Source: Aquisphaera giovannonii (GTDB lineage: Bacteria > Planctomycetota > Planctomycetia > Isosphaerales > Isosphaeraceae). From it: a DNA stretch of 64,000 nucleotides. The stretch spans positions 7,564,001 through 7,628,000 of the forward strand of contig NZ_CP042997.1 in NCBI RefSeq assembly GCF_008087625.1. Reading direction: 5' to 3'. Shown piece by piece: positions 55,187 to 64,000 of this stretch (positions within the stretch are counted from its first letter, which is position 1; the number at the start of each line of letters is the position of its first letter). The position numbers were made by a program, and so were the translations under genes. The notes under the pieces are model-generated. The model saw only the letters and a list, made by a program, of their open reading frames with translations, ran no database searches and was not told the DNA's origin.

Positions 55187-57499
55187 ATGTCCACCCTCCC
55201 CGGACCGAGACCCGAGCCGCCCGCGCCCACGCCCGCGACGCCGCCATCCGCCCCGCCGGGCTGGGCGGCGGACGCGCCCGCCGAGCCGGCCGACGCCCGG
55301 CTCGCCTTCCGCGACGCCCTGGCGCGCCTGGAGCCCGCCCGGCTCGCCGCCACCCTGCAGGCCGCCGGGCTGGAGCCCTCCCGCCACGCGGCGGGCATGG
55401 CCTCGGACTGGACCTCCCACCTGGACTCGCCCCGCGAGCTGGCGAAGCTGCTCTCCCCGCTGGGCCATCCCGCGCGCATGGTCCTCACCCTCTTCGCGAT
55501 GACCGACACGACGGTCTGGCCCCTGGCCGGGCTCCGACTCGCGCTGCAATGCCTGGGCGTCGAGCCGGCCGCGGCTGTCCGGGAGCTGCTCGAGCCCGCG
55601 CTCGCGGCGATCGACGGCCCGCTCGACCCGGCCGGGCCCGCGTCCTTCCCCGGGCACCTGGACGAAACCTCGCCGCCATGGCTGCTGATCCGGATCCATC
55701 CGGCGGCCCCCGGGGCGGTCCGGGTCACGCTCCCCGAGGCCCCGCCGAGGCCGCTGGAGGAGCCCGTCGTCCAGGTCCGCGACGCGGACGCCCTGGAGCC
55801 CGTCATCCGCCTCGGCGCGATCTGGCAGCGCGTGGGGGCCGAGCCGCTCCGCCAGACGATGCAGGGGGTCCTCTACAAGCGCGACCTGGAGCGGGTGGAG
55901 GGCGACGCGGTCCTCTCGGGGGACGTCAGCGACGCGCCCGAGCCGGCGCCGAGGTTGCCCATCCTCTGGCTATCGCTGGCCAGGCGAGTGGGCCTGATCA
56001 AGGAGGAGGATGACCGGCTCACGGCGGCGGGGGCGGAGTTCTGGCCGGAGAATGCGATCCACCTCCCGTCGATGATCGCCACCGGCTGGCTGGGCCTCCG
56101 CACCTGGAGGGAGAGCGAGCCGTCGCCCCGGACGCCCGACCCGGGCATCCTCCTCGCCTACGCCCGGCCGGCCGTCATCCTCTGGCTGGCCGCCCTGGCA
56201 GAGGACCGCTGGGTCGCGCTGGAGGACCTCGCCGAACACCTGCGGGCCCTCGCCCCGGGCTGGGATCGGACCTCGACGGGCGCGGCCGGCGGCGACGCGA
56301 CGGCGGCGCCCCGGCGCGACGCCCCGCCGAAGCGGAGGATCGCCGGGCCGGGCGGTCGGAACGGCCGGGGCGACCAGGCGCTCCGGGCCATCCTCCTCGG
56401 TTCGGGCTTCGCCGTGGGCATGATCCGCGTCGGCGAGGAGCGGGGGACGGGCCGGACGGCGGTGCAATTGACGCCGCTGGGCCGCTACGTGCTGACGCTT
56501 GGCCCTCCCCCGCCCGCCTCGCCGACGCTGGAGCACTTCCTGTTCGTCCAGCCGAACCTCGAGATGATCGCCTATCGGCAGGGCCTGAGCCCGCGGCTGG
56601 TGGGCCGGCTCAGCCAGTTCGCCTGGTGGTCGAAGATCGGCGCGGCGCTCGAGCTGAAGCTCACCCAGGAGTCCGTCGTCTTCGGCCTCGAGACCGGCCT
56701 GAATGCCGGCCGGATGATCGAGATCCTCTCCTCGCACAGCCAGCGGGCCCTGCCGTCCCTCGTGCCGGACGCCATCGGTCGATGGGCCAGCCACCGCGAC
56801 CGCGTCACCTACTACGCCGCGGCGACCCTCCTCGAGTTCGGCTCGAGGCAGGAACGCGACGAGGCGAGCCATTCCTGGAATCTGGACTCCCCCGACACGT
56901 TCCTCCCCGTCGGCGACCGTTTCATCCTCGTCGAGAGCGCCGAGAAGGTCCCCAGGGACCGGATCAGCAGCCGGGCCGCCCGCGATTACCGGCTCCCCCC
57001 CGAGCGTTGCGTGGCGGTGGAGGACGACGGCATCACCCTCGCCGTGGACCCGAACCGCTCGGACCTGCTCGTGGATGCGGAGCTGCGGCGGATCGCCGAC
57101 GAGGCCCCTCCGCCACGAGGGGCGGGCCAGGGGGCGGCCCTCAGCCGCCGCTACGTCGTCGGCGCGGGGTCGCTGCTCAGGGCGGCGGAGCTGGGCCTGG
57201 GGGCGGACCAGATCGGCGACTGGTTCTTGGGCCGGACCGGCTCGCCCCCCTCGCCGGCGATCGCCCTGCTGCTCCGATCGATCACCCCGGGCGAGGGGCC
57301 CGCCACCGTCCGCGCCCGCCGGCTGCTCGTGCTCACGACGCCGACCCCCGAGGTGGCCGACGGGCTGGTCCAGCACCCCGCCAGCCGCGACCTCGTCGGG
57401 GAGCGAATCGGGCCCACCTCGCTCGTCGTCGCGGAGGAGGACCTGGGACGCCTGCGGAGTGCCGCGGAGTCAGTCGGGCTCCGCATGCTCGACGACTGA
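55187..57499 (+). CDS. Helicase-associated (Helicase_C_3 / XPB N-terminal-like) protein
   Basis: 770 residues without helicase motor motifs. Proline/alanine-rich N-terminus; helical repeats with winged-helix character in the middle; then, from about 445, the Helicase_C_3 domain (EHFLFVQPNLEMIAYRQGLS, FAWWSKIGAALELKLTQESV). Next is a segment (RRYVVGAGSLLRAAELGLGA) that resembles the XPB N-terminal region, and a C-terminal module like the 74-residue upstream protein. Probably a partner or loader of the operon's XPB helicase (inference). Actinobacteria carry similar proteins beside XPB (from memory). Confidence 0.83.
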   Translation: MSTLPGPRPEPPAPTPATPPSAPPGWAADAPAEPADARLAFRDALARLEPARLAATLQAAGLEPSRHAAGMASDWTSHLDSPRELAKLLSPLGHPARMVLTLFAMTDTTVWPLAGLRLALQCLGVEPAAAVRELLEPALAAIDGPLDPAGPASFPGHLDETSPPWLLIRIHPAAPGAVRVTLPEAPPRPLEEPVVQVRDADALEPVIRLGAIWQRVGAEPLRQTMQGVLYKRDLERVEGDAVLSGDVSDAPEPAPRLPILWLSLARRVGLIKEEDDRLTAAGAEFWPENAIHLPSMIATGWLGLRTWRESEPSPRTPDPGILLAYARPAVILWLAALAEDRWVALEDLAEHLRALAPGWDRTSTGAAGGDATAAPRRDAPPKRRIAGPGGRNGRGDQALRAILLGSGFAVGMIRVGEERGTGRTAVQLTPLGRYVLTLGPPPPASPTLEHFLFVQPNLEMIAYRQGLSPRLVGRLSQFAWWSKIGAALELKLTQESVVFGLETGLNAGRMIEILSSHSQRALPSLVPDAIGRWASHRDRVTYYAAATLLEFGSRQERDEASHSWNLDSPDTFLPVGDRFILVESAEKVPRDRISSRAARDYRLPPERCVAVEDDGITLAVDPNRSDLLVDAELRRIADEAPPPRGAGQGAALSRRYVVGAGSLLRAAELGLGADQIGDWFLGRTGSPPSPAIALLLRSITPGEGPATVRARRLLVLTTPTPEVADGLVQHPASRDLVGERIGPTSLVVAEEDLGRLRSAAESVGLRMLDD

Positions 57500-57535
57500 G
57501 CGCGGCTCCCGCCAGGACGGCACCGGCCCGGGGGG

Positions 57536-58234
57536 TCAGAGCATCTTCACCCGGATGTTCCGGAACTCGATCCGGTAGCCCTCGGACTCGACGCCGATGT
57601 ATCCACGCGGGACCGGGCACGGCTTCATCACGCAGGTCACCGCCCCGTTGACCCAGAGCGTGACCTCGCGGCCCCTGCACGTGAGCTCATACGTGTTCCA
57701 CTCGCCGGCCGGCTTGACTCGACGGTCGCGCACCTCCTTGCTCAGGTCGAAGGGTTTCGACGCGTAATTCGACATCGTCTCGCCGAAGAGGTAGCCGCCG
57801 GAGCCGTCGCCGCACTGGGCCTGGTGCCACAGCTTCTGGTCGGACGAGGTCCGGACGTAGACGCCCGAGTTGTAGCCCTTCTTGCCGGCGACCTTCTCGA
57901 ACCGCCATTCCACGTGGAGCACGTAGTCGGTCAGGACCTGGTCGAGCCGGAGCCATTCGTGGCTGTTGCTGCCGTCGCAGATGAGGCTCGACGTGGCCTT
58001 ATCGAAGGACCATGGCGACTTCTCCGGAAGCTCGGCCGTCCCGGGGATCGGCCCGCGGACCCAGCCTTCGAGCTCGGGCCCGGCGCCGGTGAGCATGTCG
58101 ATCCAGCCCTTCGGGTCGTTCTCCAGCAGGCTCGGCTCCCCCTTCGGCTCGTCGCCCGACAGGGCCGAGGCCGGCCCGGCGAGCGCGACGGCGAGGGCGA
58201 TCAATCCGTTCCGGAAGGGCCGCGTGGCGAACAT
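57536..58234 (-). CDS. Secreted DUF1080 (3-keto-disaccharide hydrolase type) protein
   Basis: 232 residues with a signal peptide (NGLIALAVALAGPASALS). The rest is a concanavalin-like sandwich typical of DUF1080: WSFDKATSSLICDG, DYVLHVEWRF, YNSGVYVRTSS, WNTYELTCRGREVTLWVNG and ending GYRIEFRNIRVKML. Members of this family bind or cleave sugars, in some cases 3-keto-glycosides. GAGGA lies just before ATG 58234. Convergent with the helicase operon. Confidence 0.92.
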   Translation of the reverse strand: MFATRPFRNGLIALAVALAGPASALSGDEPKGEPSLLENDPKGWIDMLTGAGPELEGWVRGPIPGTAELPEKSPWSFDKATSSLICDGSNSHEWLRLDQVLTDYVLHVEWRFEKVAGKKGYNSGVYVRTSSDQKLWHQAQCGDGSGGYLFGETMSNYASKPFDLSKEVRDRRVKPAGEWNTYELTCRGREVTLWVNGAVTCVMKPCPVPRGYIGVESEGYRIEFRNIRVKML

Positions 58235-58411
58235 GGCGGGATCCTCGATGGTGCGGCGGCATGCGGGGGCCTCGACGGGCGAGGGCACCTCGCGGGGGAG
58301 GGTGGCGATGGCAAGGGTCGGGCTCGATTCTATGGGGGCCGAGGATGCCCTTCAACCCGCAGCCGGGCCCGCCGGTCGCGGCGATCGGCCCCGCGCCGGC
58401 CTTGCCCTGCT

Positions 58412-60112
58412 TCAGCGATTCGATGGGCCGGAGGCCGAGCTGCCCTCGAGCTCGCGGGAGGGCCTCCATCCCGACTTGTTGCCCGCGGGTGCCGGCGACG
58501 GCCTGGCGGCGACCGGGGCCGCCGGGACGTCTTCCGTGTTGATCTTGCTCGCCCGGGCCGGCTGCCCGCCGGGCCCGGATTCGTCGGTCGGATCCTCGGT
58601 GGCGATGTGGCCGCCGCCCACCGACGGATCGATGTTGATCTCGGTCTGCCTGGGGCCGTCGATCGGCTCGGGCGTGGTCAGCTTCGCGACCTGCTGCCTC
58701 GCGGCGTTTCCGGGGCTGCGGGCCATGCGCCACGTCGAGCCGTCCTTGCCGCCGGAGGCCTGGCGGGTCGCCGGGACCTTGATGTGCAGGAACTCGGGAT
58801 CGGGGACGCGATGCTCCTCCAGGCCGTCCGGAGATTGACCCCGGGCGACCGTGATCGGGGCGGCGCCTCCGCGGGCCTGCGGCCGCGCCTGGCCGCCTCG
58901 GCTCGCCAGCAAGGTGTCGCCCCGGCCGCCCACGGGGGCGTACAGCTCCGTGAGCCTGTTGCGATCCAGGATGGAATAGATGGAGTCGGGCGTCGCGTAC
59001 AGGCCGTGATCGCCCCGCGGCTCGGCGAAGTTGCAGACGCCCGCCAGGTAGCCGTCGGTGGTGTAGAGGCCGCCGCCGGAGCGCCCCTGCTTGGGGGCCT
59101 TGAGGCACTCGATCGCCTCGTACGCCTGGTGGCCGGAAAGGCCGCGCATCTTCGGGTTGATGATCATCGTGGGCATGGGCGTGGCGTCGTGGCCCTCGGA
59201 GCAGCCCACGGACATCATGGCGAACCGCGCCTGCGGCTTCCAGTGGGCCGGGACGACTCGCGAGGCGGGGAGCTTGCGGCCGGGCCGGATCCGGATCAGG
59301 CCGACGTCCAGGTCGAAGTCGTAGTCGATCGCCTTGCCCGGGACCCGCTCCACGAAGTGCACCGTCTGCGGGCTCTCGCCGTGAAGCTTGCCGTCGAAGA
59401 GGTCCACCGAGATGGGCCGGGGGAAGCGGTCCGGCGACGCCTGGCGCTGGCCATCGAGCTTGAAGATGTGCGCGCAGGTCAGGATGATCGCCTCGTCGGC
59501 CGTGCTGTGGATGACCGTGCCCGAGCCGAATCCGATGGAGCCCTTGGACTCGACGCGGATGCGGACGACGGTCTCCCAGGGCCTCGGGTTCCGGAATGCG
59601 GCCGCGACCTCGGCCTCCTCCTCGCTCTCGGTCCTGGCCTTCGGATCCTCGGCCGGCTCCTCATCGTTCGCGACGAGCGCGGCGTTCGTCCTCGCGGGGG
59701 GCACGTCGTCGGCGCCCTCCTCGGCCTCTGCGTCGCCGCCGTCCTCATCCTCCTGCGCGTGGGCGCGTGGGCCGGCGGGGGGATGCGCCTTCGCGCGGGC
59801 CTGGTTGTAGAGCTGGGCGAGCTGCGAGGCCGGCTGGCTGCCCTTGGAACGGCCCAGCTCGTTGCCGGCCCGATCGATCACGACGAACGTGGGGACGGCC
59901 GAGACGCCATATTTCTCGGCGAGCTCGGGATGCTTGTCGATGTCGACGGACCTGATCGGGTAGCCCTTGTCCACGAGCTGCGCGACGACCGGCCGCATCT
60001 GGCGGCAGGGCGGGCACCACTCGGCGTGGAAGTCCAGGAGCACGGGGCCCGACGACGGGGCGGCCGAGGCGGTTGCGGCGGCCAGGGCGACCAGGAGGGG
60101 GGCGAGACTCAT
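58412..60112 (-). CDS. Exported thioredoxin-trypsin fusion protein
   Basis: 566 residues with a signal peptide (LAPLLVALAAATASAA). Thioredoxin domain at 20-105 with the redox pair Cys33-Cys36 (EWCPPCRQM) and cis-Pro in AVPTF. An acidic linker (115-170) follows. A trypsin-like S1 serine protease domain covers 175-390: His215 in LTCAHIF, Asp269 in DFDLDVGLI, Ser345 in GRSGGGLY. A low-complexity, proline-rich tail ends it. Start at ATG 60112 with AGGAG about 10 bases upstream. It may act on misfolded or disulfide-bonded exported proteins (inference). Confidence 0.9.
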   Translation of the reverse strand: MSLAPLLVALAAATASAAPSSGPVLLDFHAEWCPPCRQMRPVVAQLVDKGYPIRSVDIDKHPELAEKYGVSAVPTFVVIDRAGNELGRSKGSQPASQLAQLYNQARAKAHPPAGPRAHAQEDEDGGDAEAEEGADDVPPARTNAALVANDEEPAEDPKARTESEEEAEVAAAFRNPRPWETVVRIRVESKGSIGFGSGTVIHSTADEAIILTCAHIFKLDGQRQASPDRFPRPISVDLFDGKLHGESPQTVHFVERVPGKAIDYDFDLDVGLIRIRPGRKLPASRVVPAHWKPQARFAMMSVGCSEGHDATPMPTMIINPKMRGLSGHQAYEAIECLKAPKQGRSGGGLYTTDGYLAGVCNFAEPRGDHGLYATPDSIYSILDRNRLTELYAPVGGRGDTLLASRGGQARPQARGGAAPITVARGQSPDGLEEHRVPDPEFLHIKVPATRQASGGKDGSTWRMARSPGNAARQQVAKLTTPEPIDGPRQTEINIDPSVGGGHIATEDPTDESGPGGQPARASKINTEDVPAAPVAARPSPAPAGNKSGWRPSRELEGSSASGPSNR

Positions 60113-60836
60113 GCCGGCAGGACTCCTTTCCCTCGGGAATGTCCGCGGGACGGCGTGGGGGCGCCATCCCCGTCCAGGTGCGGCTCGGCCCCCCCGGGGT
60201 CGCCTGGACCCTCGGTGAGCCGCCGCGGTTGGGCGTCGGAACGCGAACCTCGCCCGGCGGGGATCTCGTCGCGGCCCCGGGGTACGCGGACCCTCGGGGC
60301 GGACCGCGCACGATCCGCGCCACGCGTGGGAGACGTCGCCGCCGAAAGAAGAAGATGAAGAGCGAGATGAAGAGCGATGTGCCGGTGGGATGTCCCGGCC
60401 CTTCCTTGGGCTACAAGCCTCGCGATCCGGTCGCCGCGGCCCGTCATCTTGACCGGCCGCGTCCCGCGAGGCCTCTCCGCCCGGGCGGCGGGCGGGCCGC
60501 CCGGAAGGGGGCGGTCGCACGCGACGCGGATGCGAGGGGCCGGCGGTCCCGCGATGGTCGCAACGTCCCTGAAGCTCGTCATCCCCGGACGTCGTGTCCA
60601 GGGTGCACGGGTCCCGGAGGGGATCGCGTTCACCGCGGTGAGCCCCTTTTACAAGGAGTGAACAAGGAGTGCCAGGTCACTTCATCGGCCGGCGGGCCTT
60701 TTTCCCTTGAGACTTCTTCCGGATGAGGCGCAATTCCTTGGAACCGGCCGAGAACGGCGAGGATCGGCTGATGCAACCACGTCGTCGCATGTAGAATGGA
60801 CGCCGGGTATCACCGGCCCTCCTTGCGAGCGACACG
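60113..60836. other. Divergent intergenic region, 724 bases
   Basis: Between the thioredoxin-trypsin gene and the TAXI gene. Open frames here have random-looking composition. Seen: a near-tandem repeat ACAAGGAGTGA/ACAAGGAGTGC around 60651-60671, and a short GC run followed by TTTTT near 60687-60703 that could end a small transcript. I cannot support a gene. Confidence 0.35.
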
Positions 60837-62222
60837 ATGGACGATGCGGAGCGGATCGGACGGCAGCGGCCCGCGCCCCGGCGCCGGGCCCGGTTCACGC
60901 GGTCGATGGCCATCTGGTCGTGGATCGTCGGGCTCTGCCTGGCCTCGCTGGTCGCCTCGTACGTGATGTTCGTGGAGCCTCCGCCGCCCCGCCACCTCGT
61001 CATCGCCGGCGGCTCGCGCGGAGGCGCGTACTTCCGCCATGCGACCGCGTACGCCGAGGAGCTGAGGCGAGAGGGGCTGGACGTCGCGGTCCGCGAGACG
61101 GCCGGCTCGGTGGAGAATCTCGAACTCCTGGTGCAGGACGGCTCGGGCGTCTCGATCGGCATCGTCCAGAGCGGCGTCGCCGACGAGGCGCAGGCGGCTC
61201 GCCTGCTCGCGCTCGGGAGCCTCTACCGAGAACCCCTCTGGGTGTTCTATCGCGGCGACCGGACGATCGATCGCCCGGCCCAGCTGGAGGGGCTGCGGAT
61301 CGGCGTCGGGCCCGAGGGGAGCGGGACCCTGGCCGTGACGATGAGGCTGCTCGCCGCCAATGGGATCGGCCCGGAGCCCACGACGCCGGGCGGACGAGGG
61401 ACGCGGCTGACCCACGCCGAGGCCGCGAATGCCGCCGAGGCCTTCTCCCGCGGCGAGCTGGACGCGGCCTTCTTCGTCGCCGCCTTCGAAGCCGATTACA
61501 TCCGACGCCTGATCGCGGATCCCGCCGCGAAGCTCATGAGCTTCGCGCAGCAGGAAGCGTACCGCCGCCGTTTCCGCTACCTCTCGCCGGTCACGCTGCC
61601 GGCCGGCGTGGTGGACCTCGGGAAGGGCATCCCCGCGCGGGACGTGGCCCTCCTCGCCCCCACGGCGATGCTGGTCGTCCGAGGGGACTTCAGCCCGGCC
61701 CTGGTCCCGGTCCTGCTCGCGGCCGCGACCCGCATACACGGGGGCGGTTCGGTGCTCTCGGAGCCGGGCGAATTCCCCAGCGAGTCGTACTGCGACATCC
61801 CCCTGAGCGAGGACGCGAGGCGGTTCTACCGGTCGGGTCAGCCGTTCCTCCAGAGGCTCCTCCCCTTCTGGCTGGCGTCGCTCGCCGACCGGGCGAAGCT
61901 GATGCTCATCCCGCTCGTCATGCTGCTGATGCCCATGCTCCGGGCCGCGCCCCCCCTCATCCGCTGGCGGACCCGTCGCAAGATCTACCGCTGGTACTCC
62001 GTGCTCCGCGAGATCGACCAGAAGCTGGCCGCGGGGCTCGGCGGCCTGGACCTCGACCGCGAGCTCCAGCGGCTCCGCAACATCGAGCACAAGGTCGTCT
62101 GGGTCGAGGTCCCCCTGAGCTACATGGAGGAGTTCTATCAGCTCCGGATGCACCTCTCGATGATGCAGCAGCGTCTCCTCGACCTCCGGGACCGGGGAGA
62201 GCCGGCCGACGAGCCCTCGTGA
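60837..62222 (+). CDS. Membrane-anchored TAXI-family solute-binding protein
   Basis: 461 residues. Basic start, then a membrane helix (IWSWIVGLCLASLVASYVMF), then a periplasmic TAXI-type binding domain: HLVIAGGSRGGAYFRHATAY, ETAGSVENLELL, IGIVQSGVAD, GLRIGVGPEGSGT and GELDAAFFVAAFE. A second membrane helix pair (about 360-385, KLMLIPLVMLLMPML) and a helical tail follow. TAXI proteins feed TRAP transporters, but no TRAP membrane gene is here, so it may sense rather than deliver a solute. Confidence 0.88.
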   Translation: MDDAERIGRQRPAPRRRARFTRSMAIWSWIVGLCLASLVASYVMFVEPPPPRHLVIAGGSRGGAYFRHATAYAEELRREGLDVAVRETAGSVENLELLVQDGSGVSIGIVQSGVADEAQAARLLALGSLYREPLWVFYRGDRTIDRPAQLEGLRIGVGPEGSGTLAVTMRLLAANGIGPEPTTPGGRGTRLTHAEAANAAEAFSRGELDAAFFVAAFEADYIRRLIADPAAKLMSFAQQEAYRRRFRYLSPVTLPAGVVDLGKGIPARDVALLAPTAMLVVRGDFSPALVPVLLAAATRIHGGGSVLSEPGEFPSESYCDIPLSEDARRFYRSGQPFLQRLLPFWLASLADRAKLMLIPLVMLLMPMLRAAPPLIRWRTRRKIYRWYSVLREIDQKLAAGLGGLDLDRELQRLRNIEHKVVWVEVPLSYMEEFYQLRMHLSMMQQRLLDLRDRGEPADEPS

Positions 62223-62253
62223 GACTCGCGGCCACTTATCGCCTGTTGGGATC

Positions 62254-62526
62254 ATGATGATTCGAGCATGGCTAGCCGCCCCCCTTCTCCCGGGCGCCCT
62301 CGCTCCCGCGACCCCGGCCGGGGAGCGGATCGCAGCCTGGCTCACCGGCCCGTCGGGCTCGGCACGGTTCGAGTCGCAGCCCGGGCCTCAGACCGCGTGG
62401 CCGGATCCTGCGACTCCCGTCATGGAGGTCGATCCCGGGACGACTCATCAGTCCATCGACGGCCTCGCCAACCGAACGCGCCAGCAGCCTACGAATCCCG
62501 TCACGCATCAATGCGCGCACCATTAA
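62254..62526 (+). pseudogene. Truncated remnant of a GH30-type glycoside hydrolase
   Basis: A 90-residue frame with a signal-like start (MMIRAWLAAPLLPGALAPAT). It then has IAAWLTGPSGSARFESQ and VMEVDPGTTHQSIDG, which match the beginning of secreted GH30 enzymes, where the next residues are normally GFG and the barrel starts. Here the similarity stops after SIDG and the frame soon ends (ANRTRQQ...). No continuation is visible in any frame in the following bases. I read it as a 5' fragment left by a deletion. Confidence 0.6.
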
Positions 62527-62988
62527 GGTCTCAGCCCCGCCGCCATGGCTCCCCAGCCATCCGGGACGAGCCGCCGTCGAAGCCCGGTGCATTCGACGCA
62601 AATTCAATTTGCATTGTGAGTTCGATGAGCGCGCTCTTGATGCGACGTAAACTGCTGGCCAGACAACAAGCCTTGCCCGTCGCTTAATTCGTGAAACCAA
62701 CCCACCTCGCAGAATGACTCAGGCGGACAGTTCAAAATTCCGATCGAATTACTAGACAATGATCTTGACCAAGTCGGTCGGAATAGAGAGTATGTCCGCA
62801 CGACGCCCCACGAGTCCTTGCTCGCGTGGCGAGTGCGGTTCGGTGTTGGACCTGGGTGAGGGCCGCCGGCAATCGAGCTCCGACCGAGCGGAGTCGGGCC
62901 GAGATCCGGCCAGGATGGAGCGGGCTCCCGCCGTCCCGAGGGAAGGGAACCGGCGTGGGGGTCGCGCACAATCGAGGGGAATGGTTCC
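62527..62988. other. Non-coding stretch after the GH30 remnant
   Basis: About 460 bases with locally lower GC (around 62590-62770) and no supported gene. A minus-strand frame (62272-62700) has no recognisable protein. It may be the scar of the deletion that removed the rest of the GH30 gene, and it also holds the promoter of the next lipoprotein gene. Confidence 0.4.
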
Positions 62989-63483
62989 ATGGTCGGCGTG
63001 CCCAAGCACGAGAGCGAAAGTCGGGGGCCCGGACGCCTCGCCGGCGTGAGGAGTCGACGGCGAAACTTGCTGCGGATGGCCGCCCTGCTGGCCCCGCTGA
63101 TCGCGGTCGCGGGATGCTCCGGCAACGACGGCCGGGTGGCCGTCTACCCGGTCAAGGGGAAGGTCACGGTCGGGGGCGAGGTGCCGGAAGGGGCGCTGGT
63201 CGTCCTGCACCCGACGGGCGGCGCCGGGGCCACGGAACACTCCCCCTCGGGAAAAGTGAAGCAGGACGGCTCGTTCAGCCTGACGACCTACGAGGCCGAG
63301 GACGGGGCGCCAGCGGGCAATTACGTGGCGACCATCCAGTGGAACAAGCTCATCAAGAAGGGGAACGACTTCGTGGCCGGCCCGAACGCCGTCGCCAAGG
63401 AGTACGGCAGCAAGGACAGCTCCCCGTGGCAGGTCACGGTGGAGTCGAAGCCCAACGAGCTGCCGCCCCGCGAGATCAAGTGA
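62989..63483 (+). CDS. Small lipoprotein with transthyretin-like fold
   Basis: 164 residues. A long basic n-region, then [11 protein letters not shown] with the lipobox cysteine at about residue 43. The mature part has [30 protein letters not shown] and [11 protein letters not shown], the same layout as the lipoprotein at 30490-30939. Start at ATG 62989, with AGGGGA 8 bases upstream; a Met at 63076 is an alternative. Upstream partner of the DUF1559 gene that starts 56 bases later. Confidence 0.85.
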   Translation: MVGVPKHESESRGPGRLAGVRSRRRNLLRMAALLAPLIAVAGCSGNDGRVAVYPVKGKVTVGGEVPEGALVVLHPTGGAGATEHSPSGKVKQDGSFSLTTYEAEDGAPAGNYVATIQWNKLIKKGNDFVAGPNAVAKEYGSKDSSPWQVTVESKPNELPPREIK

Positions 63484-63539
63484 CAGCGAACATTCGGGTC
63501 AACGAACGGTCCACGAAACAAGCCAGTACGGAGAATCCC

Positions 63540-64000
63540 ATGAATTCGGCACGTCGCCGCGGTTTCACGCTGATCGAGCTGCTCGTCGTCATCGCCATCA
63601 TCGCCGTGCTCATCGCCCTGCTCCTGCCGGCGGTCCAGTCGGCCCGCGAGGCCGCCCGCCGCGCCCAGTGCGTCAACAACCTCAAGCAGCTCGGCATCGC
63701 GGTCCACAACTTCCATGACGTCAACACCCAGCTCCCCTCCAGCGACCGCCCGGCCGGGGCCACGACGCTGCCCCGCATCGCGGCGCTGACGTTCATGCTC
63801 CCCTTCCTGGAGCAAACGAACGTCTTCAACGCGTACAACCAGTCGGCCAACTGGAGCAGCCCGGTCAATTCGACGTCCTCGCTCAGGAAGATTGCCACCT
63901 TCCTCTGCCCCTCCTCCGCCTACCAGGATGTCTTCGACGGCGACCCGAACCCGCCGATGACGTGGGCCGCGAACGTCACGCCGCCGACCGACTACTCGCC
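63540..64000 (+). CDS. DUF1559 prepilin-like protein (3' end outside window)
   Basis: At least 153 residues, open to the end of the window. Prepilin leader [20 protein letters not shown], then [20 protein letters not shown], nearly identical to the N-terminus of the protein at 29376-30452. GGAGA lies 5 bases before the ATG. Follows a lipoprotein gene in the same arrangement. Confidence 0.93.
   Translation, partial: MNSARRRGFTLIELLVVIAIIAVLIALLLPAVQSAREAARRAQCVNNLKQLGIAVHNFHDVNTQLPSSDRPAGATTLPRIAALTFMLPFLEQTNVFNAYNQSANWSSPVNSTSSLRKIATFLCPSSAYQDVFDGDPNPPMTWAANVTPPTDYS

Noticed and set aside
60377-60661. Possible 94-residue gene in the 724-base gap
   Set aside because: No ribosome binding site and no protein-like pattern.
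62272-62700. 142-residue minus-strand frame opposite the GH30 remnant
   Set aside because: No recognisable domain; antisense to the remnant, which has a clear family match.
1-64000. CRISPR arrays, tRNA/rRNA genes, insertion sequences, prophage
   Set aside because: No regularly spaced repeats, cloverleaf-like sequences, transposase or phage genes found by reading.

Overview
The window looks like part of the chromosome of a high-GC planctomycete, most likely of the Isosphaeraceae type (inference). Two genes start with the planctomycete DUF1559 prepilin-like N-terminus, each preceded by a small lipoprotein gene. There are also many secreted multidomain proteins, zinc-ribbon/transmembrane proteins, c-type haem domains fused to beta-propellers, and DUF1080, TAXI and TolB-like proteins. 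Genes lie on both strands in short operons with good GGAG-type ribosome binding sites. I see no rRNA, tRNA, CRISPR array, phage or insertion sequence.

Layout. 0-8 kb: end of an unknown gene, ilvD, a zinc-ribbon membrane protein, a secreted alpha/beta-hydrolase-fold protein lacking its nucleophile serine, a GH13 amylase and a methyltransferase. 8-13 kb: a threonine-degradation operon (tdh-kbl), a small hypothetical gene, a DinB protein and a second zinc-ribbon protein. 13-21 kb: a monohaem c-type protein, a very large secreted protein combining TIM barrel, cytochrome c, beta-propeller and azurin-like copper domains, and a secreted basic-secretory-protein-type metalloprotease. 21-27 kb: a ROK kinase, NDH-2, glpK and glpD. 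27-31 kb: a haem-bearing TolB propeller and the first lipoprotein-DUF1559 cassette. 31-38 kb: an MFS transporter fused to a PhnZ-type phosphonate-cleaving HD oxygenase, in an operon with an alkaline-phosphatase-superfamily hydrolase and divergent from a GntR/LacI-type regulator; then a secreted GH32 fructosidase. 38-44 kb: CobW GTPase, aquaporin, KAS II, a ferredoxin-SCP2 fusion with a MarR regulator, and an aldo/keto reductase. 44-49 kb: a divergent sigma-54 response regulator and hybrid histidine kinase. 49-53 kb: PAP2 phosphatase, CHAP-like protein, ribbon-helix-helix protein, lactate dehydrogenase and a membrane acyltransferase. 53-57.5 kb: an XPB helicase operon. 57.5-62 kb: DUF1080 protein, thioredoxin-trypsin fusion and TAXI protein. 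62-64 kb: a broken GH30 gene and the second lipoprotein-DUF1559 cassette, running off the window.

How genes work together. Glycerol kinase and glycerol-3-phosphate dehydrogenase form an operon that feeds electrons to quinone, and NDH-2 is encoded divergently next to it. Tdh and Kbl together turn threonine into glycine and acetyl-CoA. The 31-34 kb operon reads as uptake of an organophosphorus compound, release of phosphate from a hydroxylated aminophosphonate, and hydrolysis of an external phospho- or phosphono-compound. The most novel-looking items are the MFS-PhnZ fusion, the TIM/haem/propeller/cupredoxin protein, the XPB operon whose three products appear to share modules, and the thioredoxin-trypsin fusion. 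The regulatory palindromes near the MarR gene and the GntR/LacI gene are specific, checkable predictions.
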